Assembly (NCBI GenBank): GCA_014885115.2
Contig: WKLE02000866.1
Location: forward strand, 1 to 16,101
From: Asterionellopsis glacialis
Lineage: Eukaryota > Bacillariophyta > Plagiogrammaphyceae > Rhaphoneidales > Asterionellopsidaceae
Reading direction: 5' to 3'
DNA: 16,101 bases
Positions 1 to 9,232 of the stretch are shown here, piece by piece; within the stretch, counting starts at the first letter, position 1; each line of letters begins with the position of its first letter. Under the pieces are notes generated by a model. That model made no database searches and was not told where the DNA came from. It worked only from the letters and a program-made list of their open reading frames with translations. The translations under genes were made by a program, and so were the position numbers.

Positions 1-99
1 AAAAAAGAAGATCTAATGACAATTCTATCGTTGTAAATCAACAATCCACTGTGAACGCACATATTTAGTTGTTTGTTTTATGCGAGTGAAGCGAGCTTG

Positions 100-625
100 T
101 ATTTCAAGCATGAAGTCCTGAAGTATAAACAAGTACTACCAAAATCAAGTAAATACGTCAAGCAAATATGACACAAACAAAACTTGGGAATTGCGTTTGT
201 AACTACAAAAGTGGTAATCTATCTGAATATCATGCCGGAGACAACATCTTCGTATACAAACTATGCATGGTTAGAAGGGTGCTTGGAATAAAATGCATTT
301 GCGACAAGATGAAAAATTTAAAGTTACTACCAAAAACAACAATCAAATATGACACAACAAACAGAACTAGGGAATTGCATTTGGAAGTTTGAAAGTGGTA
401 ACTAGCTAAAAATCCTGATGTAATCGTTATCTCTGTATCTGCAGACAAAATACAAGAATTATCCTTGGGAACAAAATAGGCATATGACAACAAGTCAAAA
501 AGTATAAAATTAGGAGCAAAAGCAATGACAATCAAATACAACACGAATGAAACTAGGGAATTGCATTTGCAAGTTCGAAAGCAGTAACCAGTCCATACAA
601 AAGTCAGAAAATGGTAAGTAGCTTA
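100..625. repeat. Degenerate tandem repeat, about 185-bp period, three units
   Basis: The core GGGAATTGC(A/G)TTTG recurs at 186, 370 and 556, giving spacings of 184 and 186 bp. Each core is preceded by a conserved block like ATCAAATATGACACAA (about 160, 342 and 531) and followed by GAAAG(T/C)(G/A)GTAAC-like sequence. The intervals also align: TGCTTGGAATAAAATGCATTTGCGA near 270-300 matches CCTTGGGAACAAAATAGGCAT near 462-485. The units are diverged and indel-containing. Short ORFs across them on both strands follow the repeat and show no protein-like composition, so I do not call genes. What the array belongs to (satellite, or subterminal repeats of a mobile element) is not visible. Confidence 0.72.
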
Positions 626-736
626 ATATTTAATAATCTAAAAGTAATTAAGCTGTATTGACAAATGCACTGAAACATACATTGCAAAGGTCCTTACATC
701 ATATTTCTATCCTCTTTGTTAAGACAGGCATTTTGA

Positions 737-1018
737 TTACTGTGCCCGGGACATTGCACCTGCATAAATGTCTGTAAGGTCTTTTTTTCCCCGTTTTACC
801 CTTTGAGATACATCACCACCAGTAATTGAGTGGCAATTTCTATGGTTATATGCTCCAGGGCAGATATTTGGAACAGTGCACCCTCCCACTCTGCATACTC
901 TAATCTTTCTTCTTTTTGGGTGCTCTGCTTCTCCTACACGACCAGCTGGTGCCTGGTCTGTACCTCCCTCATTTTGAAGGCTCCCACGCTTTTTTGTTTT
1001 ACAAAAAAAGAAACCCCA
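737..1018 (-). CDS. Candidate terminal exon of an unidentified cysteine-rich protein
   Basis: Read on the minus strand, 93 codons are open from 1018 to a TAA at 737-739. After a basic stretch (HPKRRKIR) comes a cysteine cluster, CRVGGC-TVPNIC-PGAYNHRNC, ending in a basic and then mixed tail. The cluster resembles the short Cys-rich motifs (C-x4-C-x5-C followed by an Arg-containing block and Cys) seen after basic regions in some DNA-binding or transposase-like proteins; that comparison is from memory and weak. No ATG suits it, so it would be a last exon. A possible acceptor follows the TTTCTTTTTTT tract near 1002-1012. The protein is not recognised, and coding status rests on composition and the motif alone. 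Confidence 0.3.
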   Translation of the reverse strand, partial: WGFFFCKTKKRGSLQNEGGTDQAPAGRVGEAEHPKRRKIRVCRVGGCTVPNICPGAYNHRNCHSITGGDVSQRVKRGKKDLTDIYAGAMSRAQ

Positions 1019-1985
1019 CTACTGTATCAATCTTGTGAGTGTTGCAGGCAATCCAACAGATGAGTAAGAAATTAGAAGCATGGAAGGGTACAAGGATGGG
1101 TACTTGTAGGTTGTATTATGGTAGTAAAATGGACTTTCCCTGAACTTCATAAAGACAAATCAAGGGAGACAAGAAAGGTCAATGCACAGTAATGTAATAT
1201 CTTCATTATAAACTTGAAAGAAAAAAGAGAAAGAAAAAAGAGATACGTCATGTGGTAATAATTGCATAATACTAAAACGCATGTTCAATGCATAATACAT
1301 TAATTATTTGCTCTATATCCAATGGTCACAATGTTTTCATTTCCTTTTTGTGTTGTTTGTCAGTTTGTGTCACATAGGCACCCTTTTTATTCATCAGATC
1401 CTGAGTCAAATGTATAGTTTTTCCTAAGTTTTCTCTTGCTGACTTTCTTAGACAACCGATACCAAAATGCTTAAATCATGGTAATTGCTGTGACCTAGAA
1501 TGTAATGCAAGCATATTATTTGATAATTGCACCACTTGTATGTTTTTTATGAAAGCAGCATTTGCCAAAAGTACCTGTGTGTCAAGGAGTCTTCTCCTCC
1601 AGTTGGATCAAGGAGAACAACAACTCCATACAGGATAGTACTGCAAATTTGATGATGCCATTTTCTTCAAAATTCTGCAGGGACAAGAATACAGTACAAA
1701 AAAACACAAGATGTTAAAGACCAAAAGACCTCTGTTATTTTTAAATGAAGATATTTTTAAAGAATTTTAAGTTGGATAAGAAAAAGTGAAGCATGAGAAC
1801 AGCACATTTGCCCCATTTTTGAAGAAAGCATCAAAATCACAACAAATCAAAAGTTTCAACAAATGCACCATAAAGAGAGTAATAATCAGTCCCACCTACA
1901 TGTTTCAAATACAAAAACTTACCAGTATATTTCATGAGAAACAAAATAGGCACTCCAGAGACACATCATGGCAATAATTGACTGA
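1019..1985. other. AT-rich stretch with no supported gene
   Basis: No long ORF or recognisable protein is present. The only weak coding hint is on the minus strand at about 1575-1645. There a short open frame reads GVVVLLDPTGGEDSLTH, with a possible acceptor (TTTGCAG) before it and a CACACAG|GTAC donor-like end. It could be an upstream exon of the minus-strand candidate at 737-1018, but it is too short to call. The rest is A/T-rich low-complexity sequence, for example GAAAGAAAAAAGAG runs near 1218-1241. Confidence 0.5.
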
Positions 1986-1989
1986 AGCA

Positions 1990-2204
1990 CTGCTGTCTTG
2001 TATAATCTTTGTCACTGTTGTAGGGGTGCAAGAAGATGTGTTTGGTGCCTGCAGAATTACAAAAGAACAAGAAACATTCATCCTGTGTCTTCCGTACCTG
2101 GTGTGGAGAAATACTGTACAATATGTACAGTGATAAGACAGAATAAATTTAAATCATCTGGGGACCTTGTGCTTAGAAGTAACTTCTCCATGGTACACGA
2201 TTAG
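1990..2204 (+). CDS. Weak candidate exon with paired CxxC motifs
   Basis: An open plus-strand frame carries RRCVWC and, about 30 residues later, YCTIC, so two CxxC pairs that could form a zinc ribbon. An acceptor-like CACTGTTGTAG ends near 2022, just before the Cys-rich part. C-terminal CxxC zinc ribbons of this general layout occur in piggyBac-type transposases, but the sequence is too short and degenerate to assign. The 3' end of the frame runs into the repeated motif beginning at 2171, so the end of the ORF is probably not real coding sequence. It could equally be chance. Confidence 0.18.
2113..2131. repeat. Short inverted repeat, 8-bp arms
   Basis: ACTGTACA and TGTACAGT flank a three-base centre. 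Arms are perfect. No function can be assigned from the sequence. Confidence 0.5.
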
Positions 2205-2322
2205 TGTAGAAAACAACGGGAGCTTAGAAGTAACTTTTTTTGGAGCTTGGAGCTTGGAAGTAAAATATTCTACGTGCGAGCTCCATGTAGAGACATGCTG
2301 GGAATTGAGCTTAGAAGTAACT
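2171..2322 (+). repeat. Four direct copies of a 14-bp motif
   Basis: GCTTAGAAGTAACT occurs at 2171, 2222 and 2309, with a variant GCTTGGAAGTAAAA at 2252. Spacings are irregular (51, 30 and 57 bp), unlike a simple tandem array. An imperfect inverted repeat (TCTACGTG / CATGTAGA, 2269-2291) sits between the last two copies. The block ends about 220 bp before the Copia Gag start, so it could be part of the element's left LTR or promoter. No second LTR is present to confirm this. Confidence 0.6.
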
Positions 2323-2542
2323 CTTCATGCACAAGCATAAACAACTCACCATCATAACAGCCAAAATGGTCATTGCATTCAAATCCCAGCAGAATAGTGT
2401 CAAACACTCCTCATAAATTAATTATGTCATGTTTAACACCACTTACTGTATTTCTCTCTTCATCAGACGTAATTAATACCGTATACCATCGTTGTGTGCA
2501 TGACGCCGCCATCCAACAGACAGACATTGTTGCCATGCCACC

Positions 2543-3256
2543 ATGTCTTCCTCTGTCACTGTGGAAAGTCCCACAGAAAGCTTTCCGCACCCAACCCTAG
2601 AACTGATACCTGATCACCCTTCATACAAAACCATCACAGCCACCCTCAAACTCCTCAACCTAAATGCTGCCTCCATACCATCCGAACTAGGAGGCGGCCA
2701 ACATGGCTATCTGGCCATCACCCTCTCACCTGCGTATGCAGGAGTTAGCAATACAGTTGACACTCCCACTAACCCCGGACCCAATGCCATTTTCTCAGCC
2801 AACCCAACACAAGCACAAATCTGAGCCATTGAACGTAGTTACACTGAACACAAACGTGTATGGCCTGAATATAACATACTACAAGATGCCCTAAAAAATC
2901 AGCTCACAAAAGCAATCAAACCCATCTACATTGAGGGCCTTGCCAACCAATATACCGGACTTGCACATGTTACTATCAAGAACATGCTCAATCATCTGTA
3001 TGCCAGGTATGGTAACATAACTCCTTTTGACTTGGAAGAAAACGACAAGCTACACAAAACTGCATATGATCTGGCCACGCCCATTGAACAATTGTTTTGC
3101 CAACTCAAGAATACTGTACAATATGCAGATGCTGGTAAACAACCTTACTCTCCCACACAAGTACTCAACACAACATATTCTATTTTATTCAAAACTGGAG
3201 CTTTTCATACAATAAAAAATGCAAGAACGTGGAGGAAAGCCCAGATTATTTTATTA
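2543..3256 (+). pseudogene. Copia-type retrotransposon Gag remnant, pol missing
   Basis: Gag is the structural protein that packages element RNA in cytoplasmic particles. The ATG at 2543 follows an ACC, a good eukaryotic start context. In one frame the protein shows a GGGQHGYLAIT block (residues about 50-60), an NPGP block (about 78-81), then IEGLANQYTGLAHVT, a YGNITPFDL block, a PIEQLFCQL block, YADAGKQPYS and TQVLNTTYSILFKTGAFHTI. This order matches the Gag of diatom CoDi-type Copia elements (recognised from memory). A TGA at 2822-2824 interrupts an otherwise continuous frame. The similarity ends near 3240, where the zinc knuckle, protease, integrase and reverse transcriptase should follow, so the element is truncated there. 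It is non-functional. Confidence 0.85.
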
Positions 3257-3419
3257 TGAATTAGAGGTGAAACCATGCAAGAAACAAGGAAATATAGAAA
3301 AAATAGGAGAAAAGCAAGTTAGTGCTGAACCAGTTGTTTGTGATCTTACATTTGATGATGATGATGATGATATGATCTCATTTGAGGCAGCAATTAGTAT
3401 GATGTCAGGAAAAAAGTAA
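3219..3419 (+). CDS. Short hypothetical ORF with a GAT microsatellite
   Basis: This 66-codon frame overlaps the broken end of the Copia Gag in a different frame. It encodes a run of six Asp from (GAT)6 at 3354-3371, inside an acidic segment after CDLTF and before MISFEAAISMM. It ends right at a consensus-like splice donor, GTAAGT at 3415-3420, which could mean that an exon continues elsewhere; no downstream exon is visible. I do not recognise the protein, and it may be chance ORF in AT-rich DNA. Confidence 0.15.
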   Translation: MQERGGKPRLFYYELEVKPCKKQGNIEKIGEKQVSAEPVVCDLTFDDDDDDMISFEAAISMMSGKK

Positions 3420-3513
3420 GTGTAGAAGTGAACATGTAAAAAAATAGTGCTGGTAAAAATCAGTGAATTTTGTAAATAACTGGAGAAAAAAATTGTACAC
3501 ACTTTTAGCTACG

Positions 3514-3608
3514 TGGTAAGGCTTTATACTGGACCCAACAACTAAGTCCGTATATGTAGGACTACCAGGAAGGTCCAGTAAAATTGTCATATTGTGCAAG
3601 CCTTACCA
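3514..3608. repeat. Nested inverted repeat (MITE-like fold-back)
   Basis: Three arm pairs nest in order: TGGTAAGGCTT (3514-3524) with AAGCCTTACCA (3598-3608), TACTGGACC (3527-3535) with GGTCCAGTA (3572-3580), and AGTCC (3545-3549) with GGACT (3559-3563). All arms are perfect. The roughly 95-bp unit would fold into a long interrupted hairpin. It is non-coding. It resembles a small fold-back element, or a structured RNA if transcribed. Confidence 0.7.
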
Positions 3609-3890
3609 AAAATGAGCTTACACAGGTTTACTATGCTTGTGAGCTAGATGGTTGTTTAAAAGTGTATCTTATATGACTTGTTAAACAGGACAGTATTATT
3701 ATTTTTCAACTATTGGTCCATAAGTAAGAATTATATTTAGCATTGATGTTACTTTTTCCTTAATGAGTACTAATAAAACAAAAATGTATTTCAGATCTAC
3801 TAAGGTTGATACATGATATTAATTAATATCTTAGATACATATTAATTACATATTAGTTAATATTTTGAATTTGGCTAAAGGAAAATTTAA
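3609..3890. other. AT-rich stretch with no gene; contains a 16-bp palindrome
   Basis: No protein-like ORF is present. GATATTAATTAATATC (3815-3830) is a perfect 16-bp palindrome in very AT-rich sequence. Composition changes sharply to more balanced coding-like DNA at about 3905, which I take as close to the left edge of what remains of the DIRS-like element. Confidence 0.55.
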
Positions 3891-4592
3891 AAAGATCAAA
3901 TTATTGTCTTGACCTCCTTACGCATCATCTGCCTTGCTGACCTGGGCACACGTTTTTGTGGGGGTCTCATCAGATTTGAGGGTCGAAAGCTATGTTTTGC
4001 AGAAGATTGCACCATCGCGTCTCACAAGGTTAATCGTTATGACGCTGATCACGATCGCTCCTCAACCATGTCTCGAGTATTTATTGTTTATTCACCAAGT
4101 GTGGTTTTCACCAGTCCCACGGTCAACCCGCGGGTTTTTGGTGATCGTTTATTGCGGTATTTGGAAGAAGACCAATCTGTGACTTCTTGGCAAGTTTTAC
4201 TTGACCAGCTCAACGCCAACCCCTCCATGTCTACTGACGCTTTGGAAGAATTGGCTTCTGCGATGCTTGGGGCGAAAGATGCCACGTTCATACCATGGAA
4301 GTCTTGTAAGACACCTAATGTTGGATCCACGCCTACGGAATAGGAGGAATCCTTTGTAGACATGACCTTCGTGCCGTTAACCGAAGACCTCAGACTGTCG
4401 GATTCATCAGCTCTGAGCATGATAACAGCACAATGGAAAACCTTGTGCGGCAACCTGGAACTAGTTCACGCGATGGCGGCTAATGCCAAACGGGGAAACA
4501 AGGACATCAACGAATTCTTTTGATCCTCCCTGTCAGATTTTGATGGTAGATTGGCGGAATCTTGTTCATTACTAGGGAAATGAACTGATGAT
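3891..4592 (+). pseudogene. DIRS Gag-like protein, N-terminal zinc-motif part
   Basis: The frame is open from 3891 after a TAA at 3888-3890; no ATG is near the likely start, so the true start is lost or upstream. The segment GTRFCGGLIRFEGRKLC continues to give C-x11-C-x4-C-x4-H at 3957-4025, a plausible zinc-binding cluster and probably a nucleic-acid contact in a Gag-like protein. A hydrophilic acidic segment follows (VFGDRLLRYLEEDQ, DALEELASAM). The frame is interrupted by TAG at 4341 and TGA at 4521 and 4581, then runs straight into the 520-codon open segment at 4593. In-frame continuity shows these are parts of one former protein. Function is inferred from position and motif only. Confidence 0.65.
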
Positions 4593-6155
4593 ATGGGAAC
4601 ATCCTCCGTGTTGGGATTGTTTGACAAAATGAGTACCAAGCTTGTGGATTTTCAATCCAGCATGGTAACAATCAAGCACGAGTTAGAGGATGTCCAGCTT
4701 CGCGCAAAGAATGTTACCGATAATGCAAAAGTTCTAGAATACATGGAGGCCACCATTCGTGACCTCCAGTCAACAACTAGAAGGGTCACACAACAAATCT
4801 CGGCCGTCAAAAGCAGATTCAAGGGTATGCAGGGCAGGGTTGCTTCCTCGGAAAGGCCGGTGAAGGAAGAAATCTACCAGGAAGTCACCAAAGCCTTGAC
4901 GCCGTTGCGACAACTCTTCTTGTCATTGGAGTCGGATATGCAAAATCCTGGCAACCTACTGCAGGACGAATTATTGGCCATCAAGGATGACATCAGAGTT
5001 CTCAAACACAAATTCACAGAATTTGACTACAGTCGTCAGGGCAGACAACAAGGTCTTGAAAGAGGTGATCAACCCACGACCGCATCAGCAGCATCGTTAG
5101 GACTTTCTTGGAATCTTTTGGGACCACCAGGCTCCAAAAAACGCCACCGTGCCAGCCCGCAGCCGGGGATATTGGTCATGGGTAATTCAACTACGCCATC
5201 GGGCTCTACCAACACGACACCACAAGGATTTCCTGCTCCAGACCTCCTAGCTTTGGAACATCGAAATGGACTCATCAAACAAAAATTGGAGTCTCAAAAG
5301 GTGGATATTGGAATGGAAACATTTAACTCTAGGAGGGAGGCCCAAGCTTGGCTGACCGTACACTGTGGAAACAGAGAGGGCTCTTACACTTGTTTTATGG
5401 ACGCACATGCGATTCTAGCTATAGCTTATGGCAGAGGGACATCCACCACTGAAGTCTTGAAAGTAGAAGAACAGAAGGCCAAGCTAGCTTTCACGACGGC
5501 TGAGGAAGCTATACTGGTGGCCAGTTTCCAATTTGAAATACCATCGTTCTTTGGTAAACCAGGAGCTTCAGCTACGGAGCACTCCTCCAAGAACCTTCCA
5601 GGATTAGCTACTTTCCAGGATTGGGACCTGGGAGACAGGGATCGTGGCATATGTCATGACTTAAGAAGGAAACTATACAGTAGAAAGGAGTCCATGCAGG
5701 AAGCTTTCAAGACTTTGCTAGGTACCACGGCAGCGTCACTAGCTGCAACCATGCTTTTGGAATCGGCGGCTTTCATAGGTTCACTTGCTAATTGGATCAC
5801 TGAATTCTACCGGGATTGTCTAGGAAAGGGAGCAAATCCCAAGGAAACATGGAGTCACGTCTCCCATACCGTTTGGGAAATATGCTCGATTCTTCACTCT
5901 TCACAATGCGCAGGAAGAGGCCCCTTTCTCACCAAGGACGATCGGGCAACCAGCATCTTCTGGGGCATGCTTCAGGCCCACAGGGAGATGCAGATTCTGC
6001 AGCAAAGAGGTTTCATAGGTGATGCTAGAGTAAGTCACATCCTTAATCTGCATCTTCAAGATAATGCTGTGATGCGTTCGGAGTTCTCCCTGCTGAAAAG
6101 GACCATTGACCCATTGAGCAACGAAGTGAAGGACACAAAAATTGCAGCTGACTGA
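4593..6155 (+). pseudogene. DIRS Gag-like protein, coiled-coil and capsid-like part
   Basis: The longest uninterrupted ORF of the window (520 codons from an internal ATG). Residues about 5-150 are rich in heptad-like Leu/Val/Ile with charged residues (for example LEYMEATIRDLQSTTRRV), consistent with a long coiled coil for self-assembly. A Pro/Gly/Ser/Thr-rich linker with a basic KKRHR patch spans about 160-235. The C-terminal half is globular: an EIPSFFGK region, a WITEFYRDCLGKG region, then TVWEICSILHSSQCAG and FWGMLQAHREM ending in ILNLHLQDNAV. That last block is shared by Gag-like proteins of algal DIRS-type elements as I recall them. It is in the same frame as both neighbours, so the ATG is not necessarily a real start and the TGA at 6153 is probably a mutation rather than the natural end. 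Confidence 0.7.
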
Positions 6156-7835
6156 GCCATGACTGAAGCCAAGAAGCACAAGTCCTGACCCAAGGAGGAA
6201 GAAGTGTCTCAGAAGAAACCCACTCTTGCACGAACAAAGGTCAGCTAGCTAGAGGATCCAGGAACCCTTCCTGACCCTCCAAAAGAAATTCGGGCCTCAG
6301 AAGGGGTAGACACGAACGTAGTGGAAAGCCTTTTAGAAGCTGACTACGGAGTGAAGGCGGAGGTGAAGTCCAGAATGCCAGTTAAACACGGAAACATGCG
6401 GTTTGGCATTGTAACTTCCAAACACAGATTACCAGTTTGGCCTGCATTTGTCGACCGGTTCAGAGAGCTACTTTGGATCTACAAAGATGACTTATTCACT
6501 AAGCAGGAGATTAGGCACAGTGATCAAGAACCTTCCAACCCTTTGCAATCCTTGACACAACTGTTCACAATAACCTCTCCTAATGTGGTATTGGTGGATC
6601 ATGTGAGACTTAACCACAAGAGCCCAGTCTGGAAAACTCCAGAAGTCCAAATTGTTGTCTCCACTACACGGTGGTGGACCGCACCACCAGAAAACAAATG
6701 GACTACATCTAATTTCCGTTTAGATCAGGCGGCGCTGGGGGGAGTTACCACTGGGACCTTTTGAATTGACTTAGCATGGCGAAGCACGATCAAGGCCCCA
6801 AAGTTCGACACCATCCCCTCTGTGCCGGCTAAACTAATCCATGTAGTTGACCCAACTCTTCCCGGTCAAATCTTACCATCGGACCAAGGAGTCCCCTTAG
6901 GATGTGATGGAAATGGCAGGTTGTTGTGGCACCGCTGCTTCACTAAGATTCACCTCCCGATGGTCTTCACTAAAGAAAAACTAGTAAGAAGACATTTGTC
7001 AACAAAGGAACTCATAATCGTGCTCGACTTACCCAATGTTAACACATTGGATGCACCACGGTGGATCAAGGAGATCACTGTACCTGGAAAAGTTTGGGTT
7101 AGAGTGCTCAAAGAAGTGACATCCATGTTGCAATTGCAAAGAACCTCCCTCTATCCTGAGAATAGGAGGAGACCGGGTGATTGTTGTTCTACTTCCAAAG
7201 AGAACGTTGAGGGAAGCACTGTCAATAAGATTCTTGAAGAGAAGCCTAGTGGCATTGGCAGATGGCCTCTGGAAGCGTCCTCGGGTTCACAAGGACCAGG
7301 GATTCCTGACAAAATTGACCCAAAGATTGTCGAACCAGAGCCTGATGGTGTCTCCATTCAACTCCTAGAAGATTGGTCAGTTTCGAATACTTCTACAGTC
7401 ACGGTTAAGGCGCTCAAGTCCGATGATGCAAGAGTACCCACTGAATTATGGGACTCGCGAATCTTCCACAAGATAAACTTGCACCACTCTTGGTCACAGG
7501 AGGAAGGGCTTGCTGCTTTGAACATCTTACAAACCAAGTTCTTACTCCCATTTTGGAAACGCAAAGTACAAAGGGATTTCTTTGATTGGATGAAATCGAA
7601 TAAACCCAGACTGACTTCCCTAAATGACAACCATGAAGAATGGTGGAGGTGCCTGAGGGCAGGCAGCAAAGCCATAAGTTACACATATCAAGCTTCCTGG
7701 TGAGATTGGGATGGTGGATCCTTCCCTTTCTTCTGGAGGCAGGAAATTTGGGATGGTCTGCACCCCCGATTCATTTATGACCCACCGCGAACTTTAAAGA
7801 AGCAATGACTGAACTGAAACCCCAAATCAAGGCGT
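6156..7835 (+). pseudogene. DIRS polyprotein region between Gag and reverse transcriptase
   Basis: The same frame continues with long open stretches at about 6249-6761 and 6765-7700, broken by TGA at 6186, 6762, 7701, 7806 and 7815 and TAG at 6246. The first part after the Gag end is Lys/Glu/Pro-rich (KKPTLARTKV). The middle carries no domain I can name. The last part looks like the segment that precedes reverse transcriptase in DIRS-type proteins: PTELWDSRIFHK, LAALNILQTKFLLPFW, then W-D-W-D-G-G-S and FPFFWRQEIWDGL. No aspartic protease motif is visible, as expected for DIRS elements. It is unclear where Gag ended and the reverse transcriptase protein began in the ancestor. Confidence 0.6.
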
Positions 7836-9220
7836 TTGGAAAGACAAAAGGTTTCGAAGGTCATTCATAGGGGATATCTTGTTGGGGCAGTCCTCAGCTT
7901 TGTGAAAACTGTCATGCATTTTTTCTCAGTGCCAAAAGGCTCGGAGGATATCCGAATGGTGTACGATGGAACACGCTCTGGGCTAAATGATGCAACTTGG
8001 ATTCCGTGGTTTGCCGTGCCAACCAGCTCCTCGCTTGAATGAACAGTACTTCCTCATACAGTACAAGCAGATAATGACTATGGAGAAATGTTTCTGAACT
8101 ACCAGCTGCACACTGAATTACAAAGGTACACTGGGGTAGACATTCTCGAGTTGCTGGGTGAGGATACGTGGACGCTTCTACCAAACAGGACAGATGCAAT
8201 ACAGGGCTCATACTGTCTGGGTTGCCATATCAAGCTTGTCAGAGTTCATCTAGGGGCAAGAGGATAACGTTGGGCAACCAAAGGGACCCAAATAACCCAT
8301 TCAAATGGGATCATGTAGTACTTAATCTGCCCGGAAGCCAAGATTATGACCCCCAACAACCCTGGGTATCTAAACGAAGACGAGATGGATTGCTGGCAGC
8401 TGACGTTCACGTCTACATTGACGACAACAGAGAAACTGCTAATTCAGAGGAGGAGGCATGGAAAGCCAGCAGTAGGGTTGCCAAAACTAATGGCTGGTTA
8501 GGTACTCAAGATGCTGCACAAAAGCAACGAGCACCCAGTCAACGCCCGGGAGCATGGGCAGGCTCCATTGTAATTGGAGCTGACACTCAAGTTCTGAAGA
8601 AAGTGTCTCAAGAAAGGTGGGACAAGACAAAAGACAGAATAAGATGGTTGTGGCGGCATTTGCATGGAGACCTTGTGGAGGGCGATGACTACAAGTGCCC
8701 TCCAAAACACATTCCCCACAAAACTGCTGAATCAATCCAAGGATTTCTAGTGTATGTATCAAGAACTTACACGAGTATGGTTCCATACCTAAAAGGACTT
8801 CACCTTACTCTTGATTCATGGAGACCTGCAAGGACTTCAGACGGGTGGCCCGAGCCAAACCAATTCAAAGATGAAGATGGGTGGGGTGCAACCAACACCA
8901 TCGATGAAAGGATTGAATGGGTTGCAGGTAGAAGGCAGCAAGGGCAAGAAAGGGCGCCTATCTATGTCAAAGGAGTTGAACGACTTGCAAAAGACTTGGA
9001 GGCACTTATTGCACTAACTGAGTTTCACGAACCACCTGAAATTCCTGTCAGAGCCACAAATTCATGTGCAGCGTTTATGTTTGGAGATGCCTCAGGCGCT
9101 GGACACGGAACAAGTCTACTTGTAACTGGTGAAGAAAGCTTAGATCTTGCTCATGGGATGTGGTCAGAAGAAGCCACTGCAAATTCTTCCAACTACCAGG
9201 AACTAGGAAACCTTGTGTGA
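7836..9220 (+). pseudogene. DIRS reverse transcriptase and start of RNase H
   Basis: Reverse transcriptase copies element RNA into DNA. In the first frame VPKG-SEDIRMVYDGTRSGLN (about 7926-7988) and WIPWF precede a TGA at 8040, then ADNDYGEMFLNYQLH gives the motif-A aspartates (8070-8078). Between about 8145 and 8180 the frame shifts by an indel. The second frame holds GLPYQACQ, NPFKWDHVVLNLPGS, PWVSKRRRDG and the catalytic core VYIDD (YIDD at 8414-8425). RNase H begins with FMFGDASGAGHG, its first catalytic Asp at 9086-9088, and has SSNYQEL with the catalytic Glu at 9200-9202. A TGA at 9218 breaks the RNase H, so this product is inactive. Family assignment is strong. Confidence 0.85.
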
Positions 9221-9232
9221 AGACTGGAGCAA

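Noticed and set aside
168..544. 74- and 104-codon ORFs on opposite strands
   Set aside because: They follow the units of the 185-bp tandem repeat and contain no protein-like motif.
1575..1645. Minus-strand mini-exon encoding GVVVLLDPTGGEDSL
   Set aside because: Suggestive residues, but too short, with uncertain splice sites and no identified partner exon.
3415..3420. GTAAGT splice donor after a short ORF
   Set aside because: A six-base match with no matching acceptor and downstream exon cannot be called an intron.
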